In this document: in pieces, positions 26,212-34,127 of the stretch
Layout: each line of letters starts with the position of its first letter
How positions within the stretch are numbered: the stretch's first letter is position 1
DNA from: a virus
Strand: one strand, 5' to 3'
DNA: 53,821 nt
Virus record (IMG/VR): IMGVR_UViG_3300030106_006616
Location: 1 to 53,821 of that record
Position numbers and translations under genes: made by a program
The notes under the pieces: generated by a model
The model's database searches: none
Told to the model about the DNA's origin: nothing
Seen by the model: the letters and a program-made list of their open reading frames with translations, nothing else

Positions 26212-27126
26212 ATGCCAGTAGTAATTGGCCCAAGTGGAGGAAATGAGTGTTGTATTTGTGGTGGAGTCCAAAAGCATGTTCGGGAAGGAGACTTGGTTCA
26301 AAGAAGCGGATGTCTTCAGAAATGTAAAGTAGCTCAAAATACATCTTTCGATAATAGAGTCGATAATGTAGGTAATTCAACATGTGTACCCAGATGTTGT
26401 CCGTGTCCGTTCACGGGAGGAGAAACATTAGATGTTGATTTTATCTTTTCAGGATGCGATAATCCTAGAACAAGCACATGGAGCCAGACAATACAACTAA
26501 CTACAGGAATGGGGATTCCCGCTTGCACAGGTAGTTTTGAGGAGTTAACTAGTGACGCAGGCTGTGGCGCTATACCATGCTACGGCACCGCTGGTGATCC
26601 TTCAGCAGGAACTAGATTCACTAATAATGCTGCACACGGTTATGAGAAATATGCTGGATCTGGCACACTTTGTGGCGATGGCGAGAGATACGCAGGATGC
26701 TCGGGTAAAAATATAGGAGTAACTTTATGCTGTTGTGATTATGGTGCAGAGCAAGATACTTATGCAAATACAAACATTTGGAAAGATTGTAATATTTGCA
26801 ACTATAAGCTGACTGTAAACTTTATGCCAATATCAGGAAAGATTGGTGCCGATTATTGTTATTGTCCTGAAGATCCGTATGGAATGGGTGACCAACACAT
26901 ACTTCCGGGTAATACTAATGCTATAGATCAAGGATTGGAATGTACCAATCTAGGCTTAAACCTACAATCTGGAGTCTGTGCTACTGGTGCGGGTAGTGAA
27001 TTTGGAGATAACTTTGTCTTACACTTTGTAAGGAGTGGCCTATGGTGGAACTGCGACTGTTGTCAGGGAGGCAATGGTGACGGCGATAATCAGGTTGCAA
27101 TATGGGCTACAGTAACTAAAACTTAG
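26212..27126 (+). CDS. Cysteine-rich tail tip/adhesin-like protein
   Basis: AAAGGATAAAAAAATG gives the start. The 304-residue protein has about 27 cysteines, in clusters such as CCICGG at residues 12-17, CVPRCCPCPF near 62, LCCCDYG near 180, DCNICNYK near 200, DYCYCPED near 220 and NCDCCQGG near the end. No transmembrane segment or signal peptide is visible. The Cys spacing does not match one standard zinc finger. It follows the tip protein and probably forms part of the tail tip. High Cys content suggests many disulfides or several metal sites. I do not recognise a family. Confidence 0.6.
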   Translation: MPVVIGPSGGNECCICGGVQKHVREGDLVQRSGCLQKCKVAQNTSFDNRVDNVGNSTCVPRCCPCPFTGGETLDVDFIFSGCDNPRTSTWSQTIQLTTGMGIPACTGSFEELTSDAGCGAIPCYGTAGDPSAGTRFTNNAAHGYEKYAGSGTLCGDGERYAGCSGKNIGVTLCCCDYGAEQDTYANTNIWKDCNICNYKLTVNFMPISGKIGADYCYCPEDPYGMGDQHILPGNTNAIDQGLECTNLGLNLQSGVCATGAGSEFGDNFVLHFVRSGLWWNCDCCQGGNGDGDNQVAIWATVTKT

Positions 27127-27135
27127 GAGATTAAG

Positions 27136-27555
27136 ATGACTGACAAAAAATGTGAATGCGATGAGTTGTTCTATCAAGAAAAAATAACAGAGAACTTGTT
27201 CCGTAAATGTAAAAAGAGGCCTTTGTTGAAACAGACTCTGATGAGACTTCATAGTATTGATTTTTTACAGCAGCCCCAACTAGCTTCGGGGCCTTCTGTT
27301 GATATCGAGAAGCGCAACTCTGAGCAAGAAGAACTTGGAGCGTTAGCAGACAAAGCAATAGAAGAGATAGAGTCGCAAGGGGAGACCTTGGAGTCTGAGG
27401 GTCTAGGAGATACTATAGAAAAGGTTCTATCTAAGTTTGGAATAAGTGAGGAAAAGATATCAAAGATACTCGGTGGATCGGGATGCGGATGTTCAAAAAG
27501 AAAGAAGTGGTTTAACAAGATATTCAGCTATAAAAAGGAATCTGATAATGAGTGA
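27136..27555 (+). CDS. Small CGC-motif protein, paralogue A
   Basis: AGGAGATTAAGATG starts a 139-residue protein. The N-terminal half includes C-E-C and a basic segment (RKCKKRPLLKQTLMRLHS). The C-terminal half reads LGDTIEKVLSKFGISEEKI, then S-K-I-L-G-G-S-G-C-G-C, then a basic tail (KRKKWFNKIFSYKK). The same C-terminal pattern recurs in the next gene, so this is a tandem duplication. A C-G-C motif followed by Lys/Arg suggests metal or nucleic acid contact. The function is unknown. Confidence 0.6.
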   Translation: MTDKKCECDELFYQEKITENLFRKCKKRPLLKQTLMRLHSIDFLQQPQLASGPSVDIEKRNSEQEELGALADKAIEEIESQGETLESEGLGDTIEKVLSKFGISEEKISKILGGSGCGCSKRKKWFNKIFSYKKESDNE

Positions 27556-27844
27556 AGAAATAGACAAATTATCCGATGAAGACTTAGCAGACAAAGTAAT
27601 GGATGAGTTCAGAAATGAAGGCGTGGATGAATATGTACACCATGCAGCTGAATCCAAAGGAGGTCTTGGAAGCACCATAGAGAAAGTACTAGGTAAAATA
27701 GGAGTAACTTCAGAAAGAATAGAAAGAATTTTTAATGTTGATTCTGAAGGTTGTGGTTGTGGATCGAGAAAGAAATTTTTAAACAACCTTTTTCCTCATT
27801 TTAATAAATATAAAGATAATCCAAACAAAGAAAAAAAAGAGTAA
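27548..27844 (+). CDS. Small CGC-motif protein, paralogue B
   Basis: I start at ATG 27548 (98 aa; AAGGAA eight bases upstream), which overlaps the end of paralogue A by eight bases, rather than at the upstream in-frame ATG 27446. The protein has an acidic N-terminus (MSEEIDKLSDEDLADKVM), then LGSTIEKVLGKIGVTSERI and E-G-C-G-C-G-S-R-K-K followed by a basic end. It matches paralogue A in the 45-residue core but lacks A's N-terminal Cys half. The methyltransferase start overlaps its stop by one base. Confidence 0.6.
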   Translation: MSEEIDKLSDEDLADKVMDEFRNEGVDEYVHHAAESKGGLGSTIEKVLGKIGVTSERIERIFNVDSEGCGCGSRKKFLNNLFPHFNKYKDNPNKEKKE

Positions 27845-28617
27845 TGGATTTAAAGCAGTTTATACAAGAGCTCTGCACATTCCCTCAGATGACCACAATA
27901 GAAAGAAAAGCGCTTATATTAAAGCACCTCTGGAATACTTCTTTTTTATGTAATGACAAAGATGGGGACATAGTAGAAGTAGGATGTTCCTATGGTCAGA
28001 CATCTGTTGTCATTAAGAGCTTTATAGATCTCTTTTGCCCACATAAAGAGTTCTGGGTATTCGACAGTTTTGAGGGTATATTAGGAACTTCGGACAAGGA
28101 TTCAAATGCTCATGGCCATTGCGGGGATGGAGACCTTTCTTCAAGCTTAGATAACTTTATAGAAAGATTTGATCAGTTTGATACATGTCTTCCAGATAAG
28201 ATATCAAAGGTAGATGTTAGAGAGATAAAGGAAGATCAACTACCTGACAAGATATCTTTTTGTTATATAGATTTAGATATATATGAGCCTACCAAACATA
28301 TACTACCACTTATATGGAATAGACTTAAAGAAGGAGGAGTGATTGTAATAGATGACTACTATTATGAAGAAGTGTTTAATGGAGTTAAGCCAGCAGTAGA
28401 TGAGTTCCTACAAGAGAATTTAATAGATTTATCTGCATATACAGAAAAAGATAAAATGCAGAACTTCCTTCTTGAGTACTTTAATAACAGAGAGCGGGCT
28501 GGATATGCTATTGCTATTTCAAAACCAGCTAAAGTTGACACAAAAAACTTAGAGAAGCTTTGGTTTACAAATGTGTGCCGCAACTTCACAATACCCCAAA
28601 TAAAAAAGGGGGTATAA
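27844..28617 (+). CDS. TylF-like SAM-dependent methyltransferase
   Basis: The ATG overlaps the previous TAA (TAATG). The 257-residue protein has the class I SAM-binding motif DIVEVGCSYGQTSVVIKSF at about 40-58, the acidic strand-2 FWVFDSFEGI at about 73-82, and later FCYIDLDIYEPTKHILPL and GGVIVIDDYYYEEVFNGVKP, with the paired Asp that in TylF-family macrocin O-methyltransferases binds a metal. Length fits the family. It probably methylates a sugar hydroxyl. It is the last rightward gene; the sugar gene block it would logically serve lies across the strand switch on the other strand. Confidence 0.8.
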   Translation: MDLKQFIQELCTFPQMTTIERKALILKHLWNTSFLCNDKDGDIVEVGCSYGQTSVVIKSFIDLFCPHKEFWVFDSFEGILGTSDKDSNAHGHCGDGDLSSSLDNFIERFDQFDTCLPDKISKVDVREIKEDQLPDKISFCYIDLDIYEPTKHILPLIWNRLKEGGVIVIDDYYYEEVFNGVKPAVDEFLQENLIDLSAYTEKDKMQNFLLEYFNNRERAGYAIAISKPAKVDTKNLEKLWFTNVCRNFTIPQIKKGV

Positions 28618-28624
28618 AACCCCC
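28602..28624 (-). terminator. Terminator at the convergent strand switch
   Basis: CCCCC (28620-28624) and GGGGG (28608-28612) form a 5-bp G:C stem around a 7-base loop. Read leftward it is followed by TTTTTTA, so it is a good intrinsic terminator for the minus-strand operon. Read rightward it overlaps the methyltransferase stop codon and has no T-run; a separate CAGTT...AACTG dyad (28627-28642) follows. The site separates two opposed transcription units. Confidence 0.7.
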
Positions 28625-28652
28625 TCCAGTTTTAAAAAACTGCCTTAGATAC

Positions 28653-29039
28653 TTACTTAGAGGCTGGTGGCTTATATACAAACCACCCTCTCTGGGGTAA
28701 GAACCCTCGGTTTTTATCAGCATAAACCTTTTCATTGGCTCTTTGCTCTTTTTGCTTTTCAGAAAGCTGATCCCATCTAATCTTTGGATAGATCTGACCA
28801 CCCTTCTTCGTGCGTCCGAATATAACCTTGGCTCGGCAGTCTTTACAAACCACCTCAAGCCAGTCATTCTCTGAGCTGTCATGACGGCAAACGAACTTCA
28901 CATTAGGTGATTGACATTTACCACATGATTGATGCTGAAAAACTTCTTGAACTCTAGCAACTTGTTTAAAAAGTTCTTCCTCAGTTTCCGCGTCAACTTG
29001 AAAAGTCAAGTCGGGCGTTGCTCTGACGTTAGCTTTCAT
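28653..29039 (-). CDS. Phage zinc-ribbon protein next to a putative recombination gene
   Basis: The 128-residue protein starts at ATG 29039, overlapping the stop of the upstream gene by one base. It has a beta N-terminus, then C-G-K-C at about residues 39-42 and VCKDCRAKVIFG at about 64-75, forming a four-Cys zinc ribbon. The C-terminus is basic and aromatic (KIRWDQLSEKQKEQRANE). It is the last gene of the leftward operon. DNA binding in company with the upstream putative annealing protein is plausible. The zinc site is clear and the function unknown. Confidence 0.6.
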   Translation of the reverse strand: MKANVRATPDLTFQVDAETEEELFKQVARVQEVFQHQSCGKCQSPNVKFVCRHDSSENDWLEVVCKDCRAKVIFGRTKKGGQIYPKIRWDQLSEKQKEQRANEKVYADKNRGFLPQRGWFVYKPPASK

Positions 29040-29791
29040 TACTTTTTACCTCCGGTATCAAATGTTTCTCTCCATTCGGAATTGTAACCCTTCAAGTTAT
29101 CAGTAATTGATGCTGGACTTCTTTGATACTCAGATAGAGTACTTAGCAGCATCCTGCCTTGGAGGTTACTAGAATCTCTAATTGAGTCGGCATTAGGACA
29201 TACAGTCTTCACACCCTCAACCAAATTAATATCCAGTCTCTTGCACATCTGATTGATGGCTAGTATTTGCTGATCAGTTATATTTTCCTGTGCAGCTAGC
29301 ACATCATCCTCTGATGTTTGCTGGACTTCCTCAGCAGTCACAACCCTTAATTTAAGAGCTCTTCGAAGTGCTTTTCCTTCTGCTCGGGTATCTGCTGTAG
29401 AAACAAGATGTTGGTTGAAAGGGTGTGGGATATTTTGAAACTTAACATCGACACAACCATCTACTGTTATTATAGCATCAGTGGAGTACTTTTGGATCGC
29501 TAAAGTATGCTTAACCGTGCAAACACCCCTAGAAGTGTCATAGTTAAATATCTCGCTTGTGGAATTTACTATTTCCCCATAGACTCTTTCAGTTACTCTA
29601 CGAAGCCCATCTACAGTTGGGTTTCCTTGTTTAAGCTCACTATCATGCATTTGGTCTAGCACATACTCACTCCACTCAGGGTCTGAGGGAGAGTATACAA
29701 CCTCCTCAACCTCTTTAGCATCGTCATTTTCTAGAACTTCTACGATGTCGTCGAAGTCGTTTTTTTCTTGTTTTGCTTTTGTTTTACTCAT
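29039..29791 (-). CDS. Possible single-strand annealing (Rad52/ERF-like) protein
   Basis: The 250-residue protein has a charged N-terminus and a central beta domain (GVCTVKHTLAIQKYSTDAII). The phrase HLVSTADTRAEGKALRRALK and then ITDQQILAINQMCKRLDINL lie in the C-terminal part. The 'A-D-T-R-A-x-G-R-A-L-R' form and the C-terminal 'q-x-x-a-I-n-x-l-x-k-R-L' helix recall phage single-strand annealing proteins of the ERF/Rad52-like group. It is flanked by a homing endonuclease and a zinc-ribbon gene with 1-4 base overlaps. The assignment rests on motif resemblance only. Confidence 0.45.
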   Translation of the reverse strand: MSKTKAKQEKNDFDDIVEVLENDDAKEVEEVVYSPSDPEWSEYVLDQMHDSELKQGNPTVDGLRRVTERVYGEIVNSTSEIFNYDTSRGVCTVKHTLAIQKYSTDAIITVDGCVDVKFQNIPHPFNQHLVSTADTRAEGKALRRALKLRVVTAEEVQQTSEDDVLAAQENITDQQILAINQMCKRLDINLVEGVKTVCPNADSIRDSSNLQGRMLLSTLSEYQRSPASITDNLKGYNSEWRETFDTGGKK

Positions 29792-30573
29792 ACTTCAATA
29801 TACCTCTGATCTTCCTTTGGAAAGTTTAGTTTTATTTCCTCTAATTCCTTTATTACTCTTTCAAGTATCTTCCTAAAATATCTTTGTGAAGTTCTCTTGT
29901 CTTGCTTTACTCTAATCAAGACCATCCCCTGTGATATAATTAGACCCGTTTTTTGCTTATCTGACCTTATATTTTTTTCTAGATTTTCTTGACCCCATAC
30001 AGGTTCAAAATGAGAAGGACCATCAACTTCTATAGCAGTCATAGTGTCAACTACATACAAGTCGATTTCCAGCCTTTGATTTTTTAGTAAGTGTTCACGA
30101 TGAAATTGGACATTATACCCTAGCTCGGTCAATTCTGATAAGAGATACCTCTCCAGTTTAGACCCAATTCTAGATGCATTTCTTATTGCGTCACTTCCTT
30201 TTTGGATTATGTCTCTTTTCTCACTATCGCTTTTGCTATTCCAAGACTTTTTTCCAATCTCAGATCTTACTATTCTCTCATGTTCAGTCAAAGAGTCCCA
30301 AACTTTTCCTTGACTTTCACTTATTTTAAGTTTTGTCTCGTCGCTTCTCTTAAGTCCTTTTGTAGGATGCTTTGCCCTACCTGATTCTAAAGCGGCTTTA
30401 GCTGCATCGCTACGGCTTCTGATGTGTATCCCTAAAGAGACTGCATCTCTCCGTACTCGATTTGGGTATGTTCCAACATACTTTGCTATCTCAGCAAAGC
30501 TTTTTTTCTGAGAGCAATACATTTTTTTTATTAGCTTCTCTTTCTGCTTCTCAGTCATATCATTATACTTCAT
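29788..30573 (-). CDS. Homing endonuclease: HTH + NUMOD3 + Vsr-like nuclease
   Basis: The 261-residue protein has a helix-turn-helix N-terminus (KSFAEIAKYVGTYPNRVRRD), a NUMOD3-type DNA-binding motif (HPTKGLKRSDETKLKISESQ) at about 68-87, and a Vsr/EDxHD-like nuclease domain (LERYLLSELTELGYNV; LEIDLYVVDTMTAIEVDGPS; H-F) in the C-terminal half. NUMOD3 followed by such a nuclease is a typical free-standing phage homing endonuclease. Its start and stop overlap the neighbouring genes by four bases each (ATGA), so it is fully integrated into the operon. It likely cuts phage genomes that lack it. Confidence 0.8.
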   Translation of the reverse strand: MKYNDMTEKQKEKLIKKMYCSQKKSFAEIAKYVGTYPNRVRRDAVSLGIHIRSRSDAAKAALESGRAKHPTKGLKRSDETKLKISESQGKVWDSLTEHERIVRSEIGKKSWNSKSDSEKRDIIQKGSDAIRNASRIGSKLERYLLSELTELGYNVQFHREHLLKNQRLEIDLYVVDTMTAIEVDGPSHFEPVWGQENLEKNIRSDKQKTGLIISQGMVLIRVKQDKRTSQRYFRKILERVIKELEEIKLNFPKEDQRYIEV

Positions 30574-31001
30574 AATAATTTTTCCTTGACTAGACCTATA
30601 TCAAAAGAATCTATGTATAGATCAGGTTCTCTAAACATATCTGTATATACTTTAACTATGTCTTTATCGGTGCATAAGATTTTTATTTTGTCTGACATAA
30701 TTATCTCTTTAAGCTCAGAGTAAAAGAAGCTATTCCACTGATACCACTCTACAGCATGCGGCCAAAATACTATATTATTGCATGAAGGATTTTTTAAAGT
30801 GAACGAACAAGACAGTAGACATGTGCTAATGATATCGCCTCTAAAGTCATAAGAAGAGTGTTTAGACATAGCTGAGATATTCTCATATCTTATTGATGGA
30901 TTGATATTATCATGGAATATAGTTATATCATCCTTGCCTGACTCTCTATTTATTTCATCAAGATCTAAAGTATCTATGTTATTAGTTATTATACCTATCA
31001 T
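30570..31001 (-). CDS. Small protein of the sugar gene block, unknown
   Basis: AGGATAAGAAAATG gives the start. The 143-residue protein reads as one Rossmann-like half domain (MIGIITNNIDTLDLDEIN) with a C-terminal strand-helix pattern (KIKILCTDKDIVKVYTDMF). Its length fits half of a GT-B glycosyltransferase, so it may be a reduced partner of the adjacent GT-like genes. No catalytic residues are identified. It is the last gene of the sugar block before the homing endonuclease. Confidence 0.5.
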   Translation of the reverse strand: MIGIITNNIDTLDLDEINRESGKDDITIFHDNINPSIRYENISAMSKHSSYDFRGDIISTCLLSCSFTLKNPSCNNIVFWPHAVEWYQWNSFFYSELKEIIMSDKIKILCTDKDIVKVYTDMFREPDLYIDSFDIGLVKEKLL

Positions 31002-31010
31002 TTTCTTATC

Positions 31011-31832
31011 CTAAATATCTTTTCTTACTATTGATCTTTTGGTCTGTTGGATTGCATTTGCCAGCTCTTCATTTTGGAAAGCTCTTATAATTGATTCACA
31101 CATGTCAAAGCTAGTTTTATTTTGTAACTCGTTTTTTAAATCAGTTACACTATATGTTTGTTCTTTACTAATTAACTTATCGAGACTTTCTCCATTGTGA
31201 AATGTTTCCACTGGAAGGTTTTTCTTAGAAAAGGACAACACCCTATTACCGTAGTATGCCGCTGATGGCCAAAGAGTCCCTTCTAAATCAATATAAATTT
31301 TGGAATTCCTAATTGCCCAAAGTCTTTGTGTATCTCTCAACTTCCCTAAGTAATTAGGAATAGGAATAGTCACATCTCCAAACATCTTAGTTTTATGTTT
31401 CATCATGACTTGCACAATATCCCCAATAGATGAAACTGTATTTGCGTCGAGACCATCTGTGAGTGAAACAACTCCCAAGTCTTCCTGCTGCTCTCGGCCT
31501 ACTTCAGGAAAATACAATGGATAGACCATAGCCTCAAACTGTTCGATACTTTTTACGTTTTGGCTTTTACCTATTACTAGATCCGCCGGATAAGAGTTGT
31601 CGTGCACTCCGCTAAAAACTATAGGTATAGAGTTATTCATCTCTTTCAGTTTTACTACCTCATGCTTTCTAGCAGTCTCTTCTGAGTATATTATCATTGT
31701 CAATGGAGATGTTTGATGTAGGTAGAACAGCCCAATTCTATCGCTATCCCATAATGAGGACTGCACTCCACAAAAAGAAAAAGTATTACTAATATGGTAT
31801 GCATGTTTCACGTTTTTATCTATTAGTATCAT
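31011..31832 (-). CDS. Putative GT-B-like glycosyltransferase
   Basis: The 273-residue protein starts inside the nucleotidyltransferase gene (17-base overlap). It has alternating strands and helices of GT-B type. The C-terminal half contains WAIRNSKIYIDLEGTLWPSA followed by 'A-Y-Y-G-N-R-V-L', the form in which GT-B enzymes recognise the nucleotide-sugar (a strand, a short acidic loop and Gly-Asn). There is no signal peptide. I infer transfer of a sugar in the phage glycan or DNA-modification pathway; the acceptor is unknown. Confidence 0.45.
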   Translation of the reverse strand: MILIDKNVKHAYHISNTFSFCGVQSSLWDSDRIGLFYLHQTSPLTMIIYSEETARKHEVVKLKEMNNSIPIVFSGVHDNSYPADLVIGKSQNVKSIEQFEAMVYPLYFPEVGREQQEDLGVVSLTDGLDANTVSSIGDIVQVMMKHKTKMFGDVTIPIPNYLGKLRDTQRLWAIRNSKIYIDLEGTLWPSAAYYGNRVLSFSKKNLPVETFHNGESLDKLISKEQTYSVTDLKNELQNKTSFDMCESIIRAFQNEELANAIQQTKRSIVRKDI

Positions 31833-32529
31833 AATATTTGTTTGCCTTAACTAAGTCCTTTGATGTGTCTATATCTATTACTTTACCACTTTCATGGGTG
31901 AAGCACTTTATTTTATAACCCTTCGAGATAACTTTGTTTATAATTTCAAAACAGAACATTTTAGAATTTTTCCTGTTGAAGCACTGTTTTTTGAACTCCT
32001 CTAATTCTTTATCCTGTAAGTACAAAATTTGGTTCCACTTATGAGGAAGATCATACATCATGTTTGTAAGGTTGTCTTCTTGGTCAACGACACAGCCAAC
32101 CTCAGTATCTTTGTCAGGATCAGTGCAAAGAGAAATACACGACTGGCTGAAGTCCATTTCTTGCAGTATACATTTATCAAATACTAAGTCCCCATTTATT
32201 ATCAGTGTTCTTTTTGAAGGGACTGCTCTCAAAGCTATAGACAAACTTCTAGCTACATTTGTAGTATCGTAGCTTTCATTTTCTAATTTAATAAAATCTA
32301 TAGGGCAAGCATCCATAACTTTATCACATTGAAAACCACATACTATAACAAATTCTGGATTTTGTATTACACTCTTAATAATCCTTATCTGTCTCTTTAG
32401 AAGTGTCTCTTGATTGACTTGCAATAGAGGCTTTGGCCCATATGACTTCATTCTTCTACCCATTCCAGCAGCAGGTATAATGACAATAACAGGCTCTTGA
32501 GCTTTTGTTTTTATACTATGTCTTGCCAT
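31816..32529 (-). CDS. Sugar/choline-type nucleotidyltransferase
   Basis: The 237-residue protein contains the nucleotide-binding signature IIPAAGMGRRMKSYGPKPLL at about 17-36 (G-x-G-x-R-M...P-K), a later strand TLIINGDLVFDK with the metal-binding Asp near residue 110, and a C-terminal IDIDTSKDLVKA element. This is the GT-A-fold NTP_transferase family (LicC, GlmU and sugar-1-phosphate nucleotidyltransferases). It likely makes the activated donor for the neighbouring glycosyltransferases. The exact substrate is not deducible. Confidence 0.8.
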   Translation of the reverse strand: MARHSIKTKAQEPVIVIIPAAGMGRRMKSYGPKPLLQVNQETLLKRQIRIIKSVIQNPEFVIVCGFQCDKVMDACPIDFIKLENESYDTTNVARSLSIALRAVPSKRTLIINGDLVFDKCILQEMDFSQSCISLCTDPDKDTEVGCVVDQEDNLTNMMYDLPHKWNQILYLQDKELEEFKKQCFNRKNSKMFCFEIINKVISKGYKIKCFTHESGKVIDIDTSKDLVKANKYYDTNR

Positions 32530-32530
32530 A

Positions 32531-32914
32531 TCAACCTTCTTTTACTAGCAGCCCAATCAATGTTTCGGTTCTCATATCAGGGCAGGAAAAAGTTTCTTGT
32601 AGATTCTCAATAGTTGCTCCTGATGTTTTGAATATTGCTACTCCTCCTATTGTTTTCTCGTCACATTGAAGGTTACATGCTGCCATGTCACTTTCTGTCT
32701 TATATACATCTAATAGATTGGAGACAGACTCTTTGTCTTTCCATCTATATCCTTGTTTTATACATATGAATACATCACAGTCAGGCTCGGCCATATACTT
32801 CTCATGAAAAAAAGTATCTCTTTTTCCAACACATATCCAAGTTTTCAAAGCATTATAACTTTGATGAGGACTATTTAGATTTTCATTAGCAACTACTACT
32901 TTAACGACGGACAT
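32531..32914 (-). CDS. Small sugar-block protein, unknown
   Basis: The 127-residue product overlaps the upstream glycosyltransferase-like gene by 19 bases. It has a strand-rich N-terminus (VKVVVANENLNSPHQSYNAL) and a centre D-C-D-V-F-I-C-I-K-Q-G-Y-R-W-K-D, like the donor-site half of a GT-A enzyme but without a clear D-x-D. It is too short for a complete enzyme. It may be a GT-A fragment or a partner of the gene upstream. I do not recognise it. Confidence 0.5.
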   Translation of the reverse strand: MSVVKVVVANENLNSPHQSYNALKTWICVGKRDTFFHEKYMAEPDCDVFICIKQGYRWKDKESVSNLLDVYKTESDMAACNLQCDEKTIGGVAIFKTSGATIENLQETFSCPDMRTETLIGLLVKEG

Positions 32915-33714
32915 ATCTCTTCTATATCATAAATGAAATCTTGAATACCATCTTCAAATTCTAACAGTTTGTCTTCTAATTTAATTGAAAATGAATTTCC
33001 AGCATGTTTCTTGTGCATTATATAATTGGTTAACATAAAGTTGTCATTCTCATCAATACCATTACAGAATAATGGTTTCTTCCCATAATCAAATATAGCC
33101 TCATGAATCTCATCAGTAAACTTTTTTGGGAACTCAGTTCCAGCATTAACATAGATGTAGTAATGAAAGTTAGATTTGTTCTTAAACATATCAAAGGCAA
33201 GGTCAATCGCAGATCTACTGCTGATACTATTGTCAAGAATAGTTCTTATTGACCAATTGTCTGCCAACCCCTTGATATTAGAGTTTGCTATGGCTTGCTC
33301 AATAGATAGGTTCGTTTCATACACATTCTGATCGAACCAGCTATTTATCGACAAATATGTTGGTGGATTGAACTGATGAGATAGACTCTGCAGTGTGACT
33401 TTTAGATCTTTATCAGAATGCTCCTTATTATAGTTTATAATTAAAGCATAAGGACTTTTGATCTGTGACTCTACAATGTTCATTAATTCAGAGCTACTAA
33501 ACTGCTTTGCCCATTCTTTTTCTCGATGGTAAACGCAGATTCTATTATTTATGACAAAAAACTCGTTGTTATCGTCATCATAAGCTTCTAATATTTCTGC
33601 TCCTGTTTTTTCATACACATCGAGCCTTCCAGCAGAACAGCCAGTGGGCTTACCATTTGAGTATTGTGCGAACACACAGTCCTTACAGTTAGTATGTACT
33701 TGATTTATGCTCAT
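32896..33714 (-). CDS. GT-A-like protein with N-terminal Cys cluster
   Basis: The 272-residue protein begins with CKDCVFAQYSNGKPTGCSAG at residues 10-29 and a fourth Cys in NRICVYHREKEW near 60, a likely metal site of four Cys. From about residue 85 it reads as a GT-A glycosyltransferase family 2-like domain (YALIINYNKEHSDKDLKVTL; FHYYIYVNAGTEFPKKF). The usual D-x-D is replaced by N-A-G-T. Four-Cys N-terminal domains joined to GT2-like domains occur in phage sugar clusters. Catalytic activity is uncertain. Confidence 0.55.
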   Translation of the reverse strand: MSINQVHTNCKDCVFAQYSNGKPTGCSAGRLDVYEKTGAEILEAYDDDNNEFFVINNRICVYHREKEWAKQFSSSELMNIVESQIKSPYALIINYNKEHSDKDLKVTLQSLSHQFNPPTYLSINSWFDQNVYETNLSIEQAIANSNIKGLADNWSIRTILDNSISSRSAIDLAFDMFKNKSNFHYYIYVNAGTEFPKKFTDEIHEAIFDYGKKPLFCNGIDENDNFMLTNYIMHKKHAGNSFSIKLEDKLLEFEDGIQDFIYDIEEICPSLK

Positions 33715-34127
33715 TTTCTCTTTGCCTCAATAGTATAATAGTGTCCGACGATCCCAGAATATAATATCTCGAACCCATACTTTTCTTGCATCTCTGTCAA
33801 TATTGAATGGACTGAGTTCGCCCTTATTCTTCCAAAGCATAGAATTTCAGAAAGCTTGTCATTGTCAATATCACCATTTTTTAAAAGCCTACAGGCCTGA
33901 TTCACATCACTTCCTTGGATTACTATTTTGCCTGTTTTTGATAGCTTTGAGGTAAGTACTTCTAATGGTTTCTCATGGATGGAATATTCCAAGAAGTCGT
34001 ATGCTTCTATATAATCATAAAAGTAATCTGTTGCAGTAGATAGGTCTGCTCCTGTAATCTCGTGGTTTACTTCTGGGCTTCCGGGCACAACATTCTTGTT
34101 GTTTCCAGAAAATATAAAAAGTCTCAT
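33711..34127 (-). CDS. Small methyltransferase-like protein in the sugar block
   Basis: I use ATG 34127 (138 aa): it overlaps the upstream stop (ATGA) and has AGAGGTG just upstream; the ATG at 34145 lies inside the upstream gene. The protein has a strand (MRLFIFSGNNKNVVPGSPEV) and a helix-strand element, LSKTGKIVIQGSDVNQACRL, that resembles the strand 5 region of a class I methyltransferase, with a closing beta strand. The usual G-x-G-x-G SAM motif is absent, so it is a fragment or a non-catalytic relative. Confidence 0.5.
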   Translation of the reverse strand: MRLFIFSGNNKNVVPGSPEVNHEITGADLSTATDYFYDYIEAYDFLEYSIHEKPLEVLTSKLSKTGKIVIQGSDVNQACRLLKNGDIDNDKLSEILCFGRIRANSVHSILTEMQEKYGFEILYSGIVGHYYTIEAKRK

